A stretch of 25,100 nt of DNA from Candidatus Gastranaerophilales bacterium (GCA_910587375.1 CAJULR010000027.1:1-25100), one strand, 5' to 3'; shown: positions 12,917 through 21,465, numbered from the stretch's first letter. Numbers and translations are program-made. The notes: a model not told the origin generated them from the letters alone.

Positions 12917-14506
12917 TTAGAAAATATTTGTAAGGATTGTGTCAATATTAATGGCACAGAATGTGCTTATTTTGTCTAAAATGCCCATAGGATAAAGCCC
13001 GAAGATAACAATCCCTAAGGCAAGCACGGTTAAAACAATCGTCTGATGGTGTGCAAGTTTGATTTCGCCTGTGCTCTCAAGGCCGGAATTTTCCTTGTTT
13101 TTGCCGTATTCATACTCTGCAAGGCCAAAAAATGTTTTATGCAAAAGCCTTAAAACGTATGCAGCAGAAAGAATAAGCCCCAACGCCCCAACTAAAAGCG
13201 CGGGCTGAATGGCGTTTGTGAGGAAAAAGCTTTTATCTAAAAGCGGCGTGTTAAACCCGCCTGAAAAACATAAAATTTCCCCCGGAAACCCTATTGTGAA
13301 AGGAATTGCCATATATGCCGCACAAAAGACGAGCATAAACGCACAAAGCCCCGGAGCATATTTTGAAATACCCCCCAAAAGCTCAATTTTTCTTGTTTTA
13401 AACTTAATATAAATTATTTCTGCCCCGACAAAAAGTCCCGAAATAATTAGTCCGTGTGCAATTGAGTGGAAAATGGCACCGCCAAGTCCATATTCTGTCA
13501 AGGAGGCAATGCCTGCAATTACAATGCCCATTTGGGCTATGGTTGAGTATGCTACAGTTTTTTTGATGTCATTTTGGGATAGTGCAAGGTATGAGCCCCA
13601 TAAAATCCCTATGGCGCCAAGCACAATGAGCGCAGGCGCTATTATTTGAAACATCTCATAAAACATTTGAACATTAATTCTGATTATTCCATAAGCAGCA
13701 GCCTTCAGGGAAACGCCGGCAAGAACCATACAAGCAGGGGCCGGCGCTTCTGTGTGTGCGTCTGCAGCCCAGGTGTGGAAAGGAAAAACAGGCAATCTTA
13801 TCATAAACGCTGCTGTAAAACCTATAACCGCAAAAAGTTGCACTAAAAGCGGAATTTCAACGGTTCTATTGATTATGCTGTCAAAATCGGTCGCCATATT
13901 TGAATCAAGAGCGAATGCGTAAATAAGGGCGGTCGAAATTAACATTAAAATCACGCCTGAAAATGCGTAAAGTACATATTTTAGCGCACTTTTTTTGGCC
14001 TTTGTGCCGCCCCACATTGAAATTAAAAAGTATACAGGGATAATTTCAAGGCTAAAGAATATGAAGAATGTAAATAAATCATTTGCGGCAAAAATTCCTG
14101 TTAAAAAGCCTTCCAAAAGAAGTATCATTGAATAAAAAAGGCGCTGCTTGGTTTTTACCATACTTTTTGAAGCCATAAGGGCTAAAAATACGATAAATGA
14201 AGTAAAAACGCACATTAGGGCAGACAAATTATCAAGCCCGAAAGTTATTGTAATTTGCGGAATAATATCAAACGGCAGCCTCTCTGAAAACCCAAATGTT
14301 GCACCTTTTGGGTTTAAAAACAGCATAAATAAAAGCGAATAGATTAAATGAAAAATGCCAAAACCTTTTGCATACCGCCTGATTTTAATTGTGCTATTCG
14401 GGAAAAACGGTGCATAGATTAAAAGCCCTGCAAAAACCGGCAAAAGCACCAAAACAAAAGGAGATAATATATTTGATATTAAAGATGTTAAAAAATTAAC
14501 CGCCAT
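12917..14506 (-). CDS. nuoM: Complex I proton-pumping subunit M
   Basis: This 529-residue antiporter-like subunit overlaps the nuoL end by 11 bases, with AAAGGA in front of its ATG. Family signatures are clear: IIPVYFLISMWGG, LPVFPFHTWAADAHTEAPAP and LAGVSLKAAAYGIIR. Two key positions are changed. The helix 5 Glu (five residues before the conserved Pro of the VPxYFLI motif) is Ser, with a Glu two residues later. The helix 7 Lys is Arg (MIRLPVFPFH). The helix 8 Lys is kept. The loop His and DAH motif are intact. Whether the shifted Glu takes over is not decidable from sequence. Confidence 0.95.
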   Translation of the reverse strand: MAVNFLTSLISNILSPFVLVLLPVFAGLLIYAPFFPNSTIKIRRYAKGFGIFHLIYSLLFMLFLNPKGATFGFSERLPFDIIPQITITFGLDNLSALMCVFTSFIVFLALMASKSMVKTKQRLFYSMILLLEGFLTGIFAANDLFTFFIFFSLEIIPVYFLISMWGGTKAKKSALKYVLYAFSGVILMLISTALIYAFALDSNMATDFDSIINRTVEIPLLVQLFAVIGFTAAFMIRLPVFPFHTWAADAHTEAPAPACMVLAGVSLKAAAYGIIRINVQMFYEMFQIIAPALIVLGAIGILWGSYLALSQNDIKKTVAYSTIAQMGIVIAGIASLTEYGLGGAIFHSIAHGLIISGLFVGAEIIYIKFKTRKIELLGGISKYAPGLCAFMLVFCAAYMAIPFTIGFPGEILCFSGGFNTPLLDKSFFLTNAIQPALLVGALGLILSAAYVLRLLHKTFFGLAEYEYGKNKENSGLESTGEIKLAHHQTIVLTVLALGIVIFGLYPMGILDKISTFCAINIDTILTNIF

Positions 14507-16460
14507 ATTGTGTTCCTTTGAAATATATCATAACCGCGCACAAAAGCACCAGTGTAACAAAAATAAACGAACAGAGAACATATGAATTTATATTCCCTGT
14601 TTGAAGCCTTAAAACAAGGTAGGAGCCAAATCTTGCGCTTTGTGCAAAAAGAACGGCCACGCCCTCTATAACATACTTATCAATTGTTTTTATAACCTTT
14701 GAAAATCCCTTAATAAATACGTTGTAGCAAATTTCAAACGCACGGTTTATGAAAAATTGCAAGACAAAAAGCCTGTAAATAAAGCGCACACGCTTGATTT
14801 TAAAGCTTTTTGCGCCATAAATTTGCCACATTAAATAAATCATAATGCCCGAAATTACAAAAATAGTAATTTCAAGGTCAGGGTGCCTTATAAGGTAGAA
14901 TTTTTGCCTTAAAATGTAGATATATCTTTGAAAATCGGGTGCCATAAACCCGCCCAAAAATGCTGTAAAAAAGGCTAAAACGCAGGCAGGGGCGAACATA
15001 AAAAGGTTTATGCCGTCATAATACCTGTCTTTTGGCAGTTTTTCATCCGCTGAAAAATCATATGCGCCCTTGTAATGCCCTTCAAAGATAAGGAAATAAC
15101 CCCTAAAAAGGTGCAGTATGGTTAAAATTCCAACCAAAACCGAAAGCCCGAGAAAAACCCACTGTCCTGTGTCGTAAAGGTGGGTCAAAATCATCTCTTT
15201 TGTATAAAAACCGCTGAAAAATATCCCGGAAATTGACAGTGCTCCTAAAAGCCAGCCTATTGCAAGGGTTGGCATAAATGCCCGAAGGCCGCCCAGGAAT
15301 TTAATATTTCTTGTTAAAGTTTTGTTTATAATTATTCCTGCAATCAAAAACAGCAGCGCTTTTGCAATTCCGTGCATTCCAAGGCAGAAAATGCAGCCTG
15401 TATATGCGCCGCAGCCAAGGGCTGTAAACATAAGCCCCAACTGGGATGAAGTTGAAAAAGCGAGAATTTTTTTAATGTCATTTTGTGTAATTGCAATTGC
15501 CGCACAAGCAAGCGCTGTCGTGATCCCAACTATTGAAATCACCTTTAAAATAAACGGGGATAAAATCAAGGCCGGGTATACGCGAATTAAAAGATATACG
15601 CCTGCTGTAACCATTGTTGCTCCGTGCAAAAGCGCATTTACCGGGGTTGGCGCGTCCATAGCGTCTGAAATCCACACTTGAAAAGGAATTTGGGCAGATT
15701 TTACAAACGCTCCTATGGCAAGCAAAAGGCAAATGCCTGCGTAGAAAAAAGCTCCAAGCTGTGCATAGGCTAAAAAGCCCCATGAATTCACATCATTCAG
15801 GCTTAATAGCGGGTATAAAACCTCGCTGTTATCGTTTATCGCATAGCTTATAAAGCCTATAAGTGCTGCAAATAGGGCGAAATCACCAATTTTTCCTATT
15901 AAAAAACTCTTCCTTGCAGAATTTGCGACATCTGTATTTTTATAATCAAAGCCGGTGAGCAGATATCCGAAATATCCAAGAAGCCCCCAAAATATGTAGA
16001 ATTGGATTAAGTTTGTGCTTAAAATCAGTCCTGCCATTGAAAAAACAAAGAGGTTTAAAAAGATGAAAAATCTGTCAAAACATTTATCTTGGCTGCTTTC
16101 GCGATTTTTTTCAAGAGTGTCTTGTATGTACTTGTATGAGAAAACTTGTGTGCATATGGCTGCAATGTAGAGTATTAAAAGCATGTAGGCGGAAAGATTG
16201 TCTAAAAAGACGCCAAAATGTACTTTTAGAGCCCCTATGTTTAAAAATAAAATGTTGGATTCGTAAACATCCCCGGGCGCCTGAATTAGGCGGTGTATGT
16301 TACAAATTGTTAAGAGGAATGACAAACCCGACGCAAAAAGCGTGAGCGCAAGGGTTATGCGTCTTTTTGGGACAGATACGAAATTGCTTGGCACGCAAAT
16401 AAACAACACCGCAAAAAGCGGTAATATTAATAACATCCAAAGGTTTTGAATAATATCCAT
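14496..16460 (-). CDS. nuoL: Complex I proton-pumping subunit L
   Basis: NuoL is the distal antiporter-like subunit and carries the long lateral helix. At 654 residues it has the usual length. KSAQIPFQVWISDAMDAPTP, then VNALLHGATMVTAGVYLLIR, is almost canonical, so the helix 7 Lys and the following His are present. The helix 5 Glu is not: the family's W-E-G-x-G motif reads W158-G159-L-L-G here, with the rest of that helix (YLLTGF) aligned without gaps. The C-terminal 150 residues give the lateral helix and last membrane span. The gene starts four bases after nuoK. Confidence 0.95.
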   Translation of the reverse strand: MDIIQNLWMLLILPLFAVLFICVPSNFVSVPKRRITLALTLFASGLSFLLTICNIHRLIQAPGDVYESNILFLNIGALKVHFGVFLDNLSAYMLLILYIAAICTQVFSYKYIQDTLEKNRESSQDKCFDRFFIFLNLFVFSMAGLILSTNLIQFYIFWGLLGYFGYLLTGFDYKNTDVANSARKSFLIGKIGDFALFAALIGFISYAINDNSEVLYPLLSLNDVNSWGFLAYAQLGAFFYAGICLLLAIGAFVKSAQIPFQVWISDAMDAPTPVNALLHGATMVTAGVYLLIRVYPALILSPFILKVISIVGITTALACAAIAITQNDIKKILAFSTSSQLGLMFTALGCGAYTGCIFCLGMHGIAKALLFLIAGIIINKTLTRNIKFLGGLRAFMPTLAIGWLLGALSISGIFFSGFYTKEMILTHLYDTGQWVFLGLSVLVGILTILHLFRGYFLIFEGHYKGAYDFSADEKLPKDRYYDGINLFMFAPACVLAFFTAFLGGFMAPDFQRYIYILRQKFYLIRHPDLEITIFVISGIMIYLMWQIYGAKSFKIKRVRFIYRLFVLQFFINRAFEICYNVFIKGFSKVIKTIDKYVIEGVAVLFAQSARFGSYLVLRLQTGNINSYVLCSFIFVTLVLLCAVMIYFKGTQYGG

Positions 16461-16464
16461 TGTC

Positions 16465-16995
16465 TTACAACCCGCTTTCGTTTTCTAAATCTTGATCTGT
16501 GGGGCAATCGGCCGATTTAAGTGTGCTTAGGGGTGAAATTTCAATATTTTTACACTTAAAAAATATTGCACAAATAAGCCCCAAAAACGCAGCCGCATTA
16601 ATGACTGTAAACACTGTAACAATAAGCCCAATAGCCTGTCCTTCGGGGTTTAAAAATGTAAAGTTTAAACTTTTTTGTGCGGAAAAGCTTTCTGCAATAG
16701 CGCTTTGGGCGGCAGGATTATTTAAAATCCCATCCAACAGGCCCCTTTGCCCGTTTTCATTTGTTAAAAATGTGTTTGCTGCAACAAAATTTATGCAAAC
16801 AGAAGTTAACATAAATTGAAGCCCGATAAGGGTTTTGATTAAATTTCCACTTGAAATTATAATTATAATTCCGATTATAAAAATTATTAGTCCTAAAATT
16901 AAATAATGGCAGAGCCCCGGCTGCAAAAGGTTCAAAATCGCTTCGGGGTCTGTGTTTTGTAAATTTATGTTTAAATTTGTAAATAAATTTTCCAT
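16465..16995 (-). CDS. nuoK: Complex I subunit K, with an extra loop
   Basis: I chose ATG 16995, five bases after the nuoJ stop; a GTG at 17013 overlapping nuoJ is also possible, and neither has a strong ribosome binding site. NuoK is normally about 100 residues; this one has 176. The extra length is a soluble N-terminal extension, an insertion of about 35 residues between helices 2 and 3 (NGQRGLLDGILNN to NFTFLNPEGQ), and a C-terminal tail. The family Glu of helix 2 (LIGLE in E. coli) is Gln60 here (LIGLQFML). The helix 3 Glu (AAAEA) is Asn or Ala (VFTVINAAAFLGL). Both carry the charge relay in ordinary complex I. Confidence 0.85.
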   Translation of the reverse strand: MENLFTNLNINLQNTDPEAILNLLQPGLCHYLILGLIIFIIGIIIIISSGNLIKTLIGLQFMLTSVCINFVAANTFLTNENGQRGLLDGILNNPAAQSAIAESFSAQKSLNFTFLNPEGQAIGLIVTVFTVINAAAFLGLICAIFFKCKNIEISPLSTLKSADCPTDQDLENESGL

Positions 16996-16999
16996 TGCC

Positions 17000-17551
17000 T
17001 TAAACCCACTCACTATCTTTGTTTCCCGGAGTTTTTATAAGTCTTGTATTTTTAATTTTATGCACTTTGTTAATCAAGATGGCGCAAACGCCTGTTATAA
17101 CTACAAATAGAAGGATTCCTATAAGTTCAAAACTTAAAGCATTGTTTTTATATAAAATTGCGGCAAAATCTTGCATAGTGTGCGTTATGGGGGTTTTAAT
17201 TCCTCCAAAGCCATATAAAATAAACGGTATGATGATTATTGCAAAAAATGCTCCAACCACAGGCGCCCCAATGGTTTTCAGGCTTATTTTTGAAGATTTT
17301 GCAGTTTCTTCTTTGCAGGTTAATGTGGCTGAAAACAGCATTAAAACACCAATCCCGCCTCCCGCAAGAAATAGCTGTGCGGCCCCTAAAAATGGTGCAC
17401 TCAAAAGAAAATACAGTCCTGATATGCCAAAAAACAGCACCATTGCGCTAATTGCGGCGTTCAGTGTGTTCTTTTGAAAAAGGCAAAAAACACCCGAAGC
17501 GACGCAAAGTATGCTTAAAATATAGAAAATTACGGTGTTTATGGTTTCCAT
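17000..17551 (-). CDS. nuoJ: Complex I subunit J
   Basis: The start is ATG 17551, right after GGAGGCGGA, overlapping the nuoI end by 13 bases; a longer open frame upstream is a shadow inside nuoI. The product has 183 residues and five hydrophobic helices. The helix 3 region LFLAGGGIGVLMLFSA keeps the family pattern around the pi-bulge (YaGAVmVLFLF in others), but Tyr-Ala-Gly-Ala is replaced by Leu-Ala-Gly-Gly-Gly. This helix rotates during turnover in known complexes. The C-terminus is short and charged (NKVHKIKNTRLIK). Confidence 0.85.
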   Translation of the reverse strand: METINTVIFYILSILCVASGVFCLFQKNTLNAAISAMVLFFGISGLYFLLSAPFLGAAQLFLAGGGIGVLMLFSATLTCKEETAKSSKISLKTIGAPVVGAFFAIIIIPFILYGFGGIKTPITHTMQDFAAILYKNNALSFELIGILLFVVITGVCAILINKVHKIKNTRLIKTPGNKDSEWV

Positions 17552-17949
17552 TCCGCCTCCGTATTTAATTTTAAATCCTTTTTGTCTTTTGTTGCAAGTT
17601 TGTATTGTTTTGTCATATTTATAACGCCCTTGGGGCAGTTGTATGCGCAGTTTCCACAAAATGTACATCTTGAAAAGTCAACTGCAGTAAGCCTTTTACC
17701 GTTTTTTGTGTTTTCAAAAATAAGTGCATTCAAGGCAGGGCAAAGCTTTTCGCAAGTTTCACACCCTATGCAATTTTCCGGAATGAGTTCAATTTTTCCG
17801 CGGAAATTTTCGGGCAATTTCCTTGCTGCACCTTGGTTTTTGACATCTGTATTTTTAAATGAAAGACATATTGTGGCGAAAATGTCCTTTAATAGTGCAA
17901 TTAAACCTTTTATAGAGTCTAAAATCAAGTCTGTATCTGTTTTTTTCAT
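17539..17949 (-). CDS. nuoI: Complex I iron-sulfur subunit I
   Basis: This subunit holds the two 4Fe-4S clusters N6a and N6b that bring electrons to NuoB. Both ligand sets are complete: Cys60, 63, 66 and 70 (CIGCETCEKLCP) and Cys95, 98, 101 and 105 (CTFCGNCAYNCP). The length is 136 residues, near normal. The N-terminal amphipathic helix (LIALLKDIFATICLSF) would lie on the membrane. The gene starts two bases after nuoH. With no NuoE, NuoF or NuoG encoded here, this would be the entry point for electrons, probably from a ferredoxin, as in cyanobacterial NDH-1; that is inference. Confidence 0.96.
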   Translation of the reverse strand: MKKTDTDLILDSIKGLIALLKDIFATICLSFKNTDVKNQGAARKLPENFRGKIELIPENCIGCETCEKLCPALNALIFENTKNGKRLTAVDFSRCTFCGNCAYNCPKGVINMTKQYKLATKDKKDLKLNTEAEWKP

Positions 17950-17951
17950 AT

Positions 17952-18971
17952 TTAATTACCCGTAAAATATAGAATTAAAATTGCCACGTTTGAATTTATT
18001 AATGAAAGCGGCAAAAGCACCTTGTATAAAACCCCTAAAAGCTTGTCACACTTTGCTTTTGGGAGTGTTGTATTAATCAAAATAAAGCAAAAAATTGCAA
18101 CGAAAGTTTTTGTTAAGAGCCAAAAAATTTGTTCAAAATGCCGGAAATTTTCAGGCAAAACATATGTCCCAAAAGGATTTAAATACCCCCCGAAGAAAAG
18201 TGAAACAAAAATAATTGAAACAAAAAACAGTTGCAAATATCCACAAGCCTTGAATGGCAAGTGTTTGGCCCCCAAATACCCTATTGAAAAACAGGGATGA
18301 GTAGCATTTTCGGATTTTAAATGGTTAAAATTATGGCCATTTAGAAGAATTAAAGCTGATACAAAAAACACAATGGCGCCTATTATAAGCGGAATGAAGT
18401 ACCATCCAAAAACCCCGCTATGACTGCTTTGAGCAAGGATTATTTTGTTAGTATTCAGGCTTCCTGCAAGATATGAAACCGCTAAAATGCTTGTTATAAT
18501 TGGAATTAGGGTACTTGATGTTTGTGTTAACGCCTGTATGCCATGGATGAATAACAGCTTATTTTTGTCTGAAAAATCTGCCAAAAATGTGCCTATAGCG
18601 GGGATGAAGATTAACCCTGTAAGCAGCAGTATATTTGCCGTGAAACCTGCTTGATAAACATAGGCAGTCCGATTTGCCTGGAAGTTAGCTGTTATATCAA
18701 AAAACGGAACCAGGCAAAACGCAGTAATAATCGGACAAATCGCGATTATTGACGCTATAATAAAGAGAAATTTGTTTTCAGAATTTTGGGCAGGAGCCTT
18801 TTTTGTAAAAAATTTTATAATATCGGCAAAAGGTTCTAATAGCAAGTGTTTTAAGCTTTTGTTTGACTGCCTGTTTAGTGTAAATGTAGCAATGACAAAC
18901 TTTTCAAGGCAGTTAATCACGTAAATTGCAAGCACTGCAACGATTATAGCGACTGCAAAACTGTTTATCAT
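17952..18971 (-). CDS. nuoH: Complex I membrane subunit H, highly divergent
   Basis: NuoH forms the heel of complex I, where the quinone tunnel opens into the membrane arm. The length (339) and eight-helix pattern are normal, and LLLEPFADIIKFFTKKAP matches the family's LLQPxADxxKLxxKE segment. The gene overlaps nuoD by four bases (ATGA). The most conserved loops are strongly altered. The family's Q-R-x-G-P-N is LNRQSNKS. The loop with P-F-D-L-P-E-A-E and E-Y-S-G, which supplies several Glu residues near the quinone, reads NFNHLKSENATHP and LPFKACGYLQLFF, keeping one Glu at best. The identification rests on position and overall pattern. Confidence 0.85.
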   Translation of the reverse strand: MINSFAVAIIVAVLAIYVINCLEKFVIATFTLNRQSNKSLKHLLLEPFADIIKFFTKKAPAQNSENKFLFIIASIIAICPIITAFCLVPFFDITANFQANRTAYVYQAGFTANILLLTGLIFIPAIGTFLADFSDKNKLLFIHGIQALTQTSSTLIPIITSILAVSYLAGSLNTNKIILAQSSHSGVFGWYFIPLIIGAIVFFVSALILLNGHNFNHLKSENATHPCFSIGYLGAKHLPFKACGYLQLFFVSIIFVSLFFGGYLNPFGTYVLPENFRHFEQIFWLLTKTFVAIFCFILINTTLPKAKCDKLLGVLYKVLLPLSLINSNVAILILYFTGN

Positions 18972-20083
18972 CTGTCTGCCTCCGAAATTATTATATCAAG
19001 ACTGTTTATGACCGTTGTTAAATCCTCTAAAACGTGCCCCGGGGCAAGCTTTTCAAGGGCTTGGATGGCGTAAAATGAAGGCGTGCGCCACTTTAGACGT
19101 TTTGGCTTTTCGCTGCCATCTGTTACCAAATGACACATAATTAGCCCTCTTGCGCTCTCTGTATAACTTACAGCCCTTCCTGCCTTTGGTTTTACATCTA
19201 ATGGGTTAATATTCAAGTTAAAAATTTCACCTTGATTGGCTAAAAGCCAGTCTGCACACTGTTTTACAAGGTCTGCTGAAATTTTCATTTCTTCCATTCT
19301 TAGAAGATATCTTGAATAAGAATCGCCCTCAAATGCAGTTGGAGTGTGGAATTTGAGCTCGTTATATACAAGGTATGGTTTTTCTTTTCTAAAGTCTAAA
19401 TTGAGGCCGCTTGCTCTTAAATTTACCCCTGTAATTGAATATTCAAGGGCGTATTGGGTGCTTAAAACCCCTATATCCATTGAGCTATCTATAATAACAG
19501 GATTTTTGCTGATTAAATTTTCCAAAGTATTCAATTCTTTGTTAAAATCTGATTTAAAATTTGAAATTTCTATTAAATTTTCCTTTGAAATATCAGACCT
19601 AACACCCCCGAAAACGTAGTAATTATGGGACATTCGGCCGCCTGTTATGTTCTCAAAAATGTTTAAAATTTTCCCTCTTAATTTATATGCTAAATTCGCA
19701 GGGGCCAAAACGCCAAAACCCGCCAGGTATGCGGCTAACCACCTAAGATGGGAACTAATTCTATTGAGCTCCATGGTTAAAACCCTTATATATTGGGCTT
19801 TTTTAGGAAGTTCAACATCTGAAAGCTGCTCCAGCGCTGATAAATAAGCTTGTGCACAGAAAAATCCCGAAAGATAGTCAATTTTTTCGCTCATCGGTAT
19901 ATATTGGCTAAAAAGCCTGTTTTGTGTGGCTTTCTCCAGGCTTTTATGGTTAAAACCCAGTTGTGGTGTACATTTTGTTATAACATCACTTTCCAGTTCC
20001 ACTAAAAGCCCGAAGCCTATTGGGCTTAGGGGATTTTCCGGAGTTAAATTTATTGTCATTTTATTTTTTGTATTATTTTTCAT
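18968..20083 (-). CDS. nuoD: Complex I 49-kDa-type subunit D, with an altered quinone site
   Basis: The start is ATG 20083, overlapping the nuoC stop as ATGA with AGAGAGG just upstream; this gives 371 residues. LGFNHKSLEKATQNRLFSQ, MELNRISSHLRWLAA, ENITGGRMSHNYYVFGGVRSD and VINSLDIIISEADR show it is NuoD. The N- and C-terminal CxxC pairs of NiFe hydrogenases are absent, so it is not a group 4 hydrogenase. In place of the H-P-S-x-H-G motif it has PLSPIGFG, so the quinone-binding His (His38 of Thermus Nqo4) is Ile22. Its partner Asp139 is Gly122. The quinone-binding Tyr (Tyr87) is kept as Tyr70 in KIDYLSG. Confidence 0.95.
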   Translation of the reverse strand: MKNNTKNKMTINLTPENPLSPIGFGLLVELESDVITKCTPQLGFNHKSLEKATQNRLFSQYIPMSEKIDYLSGFFCAQAYLSALEQLSDVELPKKAQYIRVLTMELNRISSHLRWLAAYLAGFGVLAPANLAYKLRGKILNIFENITGGRMSHNYYVFGGVRSDISKENLIEISNFKSDFNKELNTLENLISKNPVIIDSSMDIGVLSTQYALEYSITGVNLRASGLNLDFRKEKPYLVYNELKFHTPTAFEGDSYSRYLLRMEEMKISADLVKQCADWLLANQGEIFNLNINPLDVKPKAGRAVSYTESARGLIMCHLVTDGSEKPKRLKWRTPSFYAIQALEKLAPGHVLEDLTTVINSLDIIISEADR

Positions 20084-20460
20084 AAGGCCCTCTCTGACCA
20101 TGTTTCAGCCTGTTTGAAGTCATTTCTTAACGGGTGGCCTTCAAAATTTTTTTCAAGAAATAATCTTTTTAAATTCGGGTGATTTTTGAATTTTATGCCA
20201 AAAAGGTCGTAAATTTCGCGTTCATCATAGTTTGCGCTTTTAAAGAGCGTTGTAACACTCTGTATTTCAGAGTTTACAAGGGTTTCAATTTCTTCAAATG
20301 CCCGTGTAACAGGGTTGTAGAGCGTGTAAGTTAAAAGGAATTCATCCTCACCTTCTGAATTTGGGCTCAAATCCTCTGCCACAAGGGATAAGAGCGATAC
20401 AAAACCACTCTTTTTAAAGCTTTCTAATGTTTTAAATGCTCTTGTACTCTCTATTTTCAT
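20080..20460 (-). CDS. nuoC: Complex I 30-kDa-type subunit C
   Basis: The 126-residue protein shows the family signature at its C-terminus: ANYDEREIYDLFGIKF, then HPNLKRLFLEKNFEGHPLRN followed by DF. NuoC packs against NuoD and NuoB in the peripheral arm and binds no cofactor. It is a little shorter than usual at the N-terminus. Its ATG overlaps the nuoB stop (ATGA), and its own stop overlaps nuoD the same way, so translation of these three is probably coupled. It is separate from NuoD, unlike the fused NuoCD of E. coli. Confidence 0.96.
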   Translation of the reverse strand: MKIESTRAFKTLESFKKSGFVSLLSLVAEDLSPNSEGEDEFLLTYTLYNPVTRAFEEIETLVNSEIQSVTTLFKSANYDEREIYDLFGIKFKNHPNLKRLFLEKNFEGHPLRNDFKQAETWSERAL

Positions 20461-21005
20461 GGTTTAGTTGTCCCAAAATGCTCTCTATTTAAGCTTTCCA
20501 CATCTTTTGTGTCGTCAAAAACAGGCTTGCCGCAAGCCTTTTGCCCCTCTTTTTTCTTTATAAAGCTCTCACTTTTTATGTCTTCCTTTAGTTTTTGAAG
20601 CGCTTCAAACAGGGCTTCAGCCTTTGGTGGACAGCCAGGAAGGTATATGTCAACAGGCAAAACCTTGTCTATGCCTTGAATTGCGGTGTATGAATCAGAA
20701 AACATGCCGCCAGAGCATGCGCAACTGCCCATTGCTATGACATAAGCGGGTTTTGGCATTTGATTATAGAGGTTTAGCAGATGTGAAGCGGATTCCACGG
20801 TCAGAGTTCCTGTGCAAATCAATAAATCTGCCTGTTTTGGGTTTGTTGTAAAAACGGGGTGTGTAGAATTTTCTTGTTCAAAATCGCTGTATGCCCCCTG
20901 CTGCAGCTCTTCTGCGCAACACGACGTCCCAAAAACCAATGCCTGCAGGCTATTTGTCTTTCCAAAATTTAAAATTTTATCTATTGAGCTTATTATAATA
21001 TTCAA
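20457..21005 (-). CDS. nuoB: Complex I N2-cluster subunit B
   Basis: NuoB carries cluster N2, the last iron-sulfur centre before the quinone. All ligands are present with family spacing: tandem Cys29-Cys30 (FGTSCCAEEL), Cys95 (MGSCACSGGMF) and Cys125 (LPGCPPKAEAL). The start is a TTG at 21005, five bases after AGAGG and ten bases after the nuoA stop; no ATG fits. The C-terminal 35 residues (from about 145) are a charged extension. The intact N2 site contrasts with the changed quinone-side residues in NuoD, NuoH and NuoA. Confidence 0.96.
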   Translation of the reverse strand: MNIIISSIDKILNFGKTNSLQALVFGTSCCAEELQQGAYSDFEQENSTHPVFTTNPKQADLLICTGTLTVESASHLLNLYNQMPKPAYVIAMGSCACSGGMFSDSYTAIQGIDKVLPVDIYLPGCPPKAEALFEALQKLKEDIKSESFIKKKEGQKACGKPVFDDTKDVESLNREHFGTTKP

Positions 21006-21014
21006 AATTGCCTC

Positions 21015-21365
21015 TTAATCCAACTCAAATAATCTTGATTTAATTCCAAAAAGGAGGGAAAAAATCAAAATTAGAATAAAAATCATTATTTCAAATGTAT
21101 AAAAAAGGTCTAAACCCTTTGATATATACGCAAAAGGGAACAAAAGAATACACTGTGCTGCAAAAAGTAAAAAACATAGCGCATAGGCAAAAAACCTTGG
21201 CATAAACTGCACTTCGGTATGATTATTTGCCTGAAATTCAGACTGTTCCTCTTTTTTACTCTGATTACTTGCCGTTTTTCCTTGAAGTGCAAGGCTTAGC
21301 AGGTATATTAAAACCGCCAAAAGAATTGATAAAAATACAAATTTAATTAATACTAAAAAATCCAT
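21015..21365 (-). CDS. nuoA: Complex I subunit A, divergent
   Basis: This is a 116-residue, three-helix membrane protein and the first gene of the operon. MPRFFAYALCFLLFAAQCIL aligns with the family's helix 2 without gaps. The two acidic residues of the D-V-E motif there (Asp79 and Glu81 in E. coli) are Ala and Gln. The preceding loop, normally with (E)-C/S-G, reads SEFQANNHTE. These residues line the path from the quinone site into the membrane. The identification rests on helix 2, length and first position in the operon. A GGAGG lies 28 bases before the ATG, too far for normal use, with a palindrome between. Confidence 0.85.
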   Translation of the reverse strand: MDFLVLIKFVFLSILLAVLIYLLSLALQGKTASNQSKKEEQSEFQANNHTEVQFMPRFFAYALCFLLFAAQCILLFPFAYISKGLDLFYTFEIMIFILILIFSLLFGIKSRLFELD

Positions 21366-21373
21366 ATAAAATC

Positions 21374-21389
21374 AGGCTTTTAAAAGCCT
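21374..21389. promoter_or_regulatory. 16-bp perfect palindrome in the nuoA leader
   Basis: AGGCTTTTAAAAGCCT is its own complement and lies between the predicted nuo transcription start and the nuoA ATG. Directly before it (minus strand) is a GGAGG. Folding would bring GGAGG nearer to the ATG. It could equally be a protein operator. Confidence 0.5.
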
Positions 21390-21416
21390 TAACCTCCAAA
21401 AAAACTTTATATATAA

Positions 21417-21445
21417 TTTATAACAATTAATTGAAATTTTGTAAA
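21417..21445 (-). promoter_or_regulatory. Predicted promoter of the nuo operon
   Basis: On the minus strand TTTACA (21445-21440), a 17-bp spacer and TATAAA (21422-21417) would start transcription near 21410, about 45 bases before nuoA. It is the only good match in the 154-bp divergent region. Confidence 0.5.
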
Positions 21446-21465
21446 TTAAATATTGGTGATATAAT
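21439..21465 (+). promoter_or_regulatory. Predicted promoter of proS
   Basis: TGA-TATAAT (21457-21465) is an extended -10 element. A weak TTGTAA lies 15 bp before the hexamer. The region overlaps the divergent nuo promoter, so the two may influence each other. Confidence 0.55.

Noticed and set aside
12353..12979. Plus-strand open frames inside nuoN
   Set aside because: They are shadows of the minus-strand gene, with Lys-rich composition and no start signals.
11251..21365. Group 4 NiFe hydrogenase (Ech/Mbh type)
   Set aside because: NuoD has no N- or C-terminal CxxC nickel ligands, and the gene order ABCDHIJKLMN is that of complex I.
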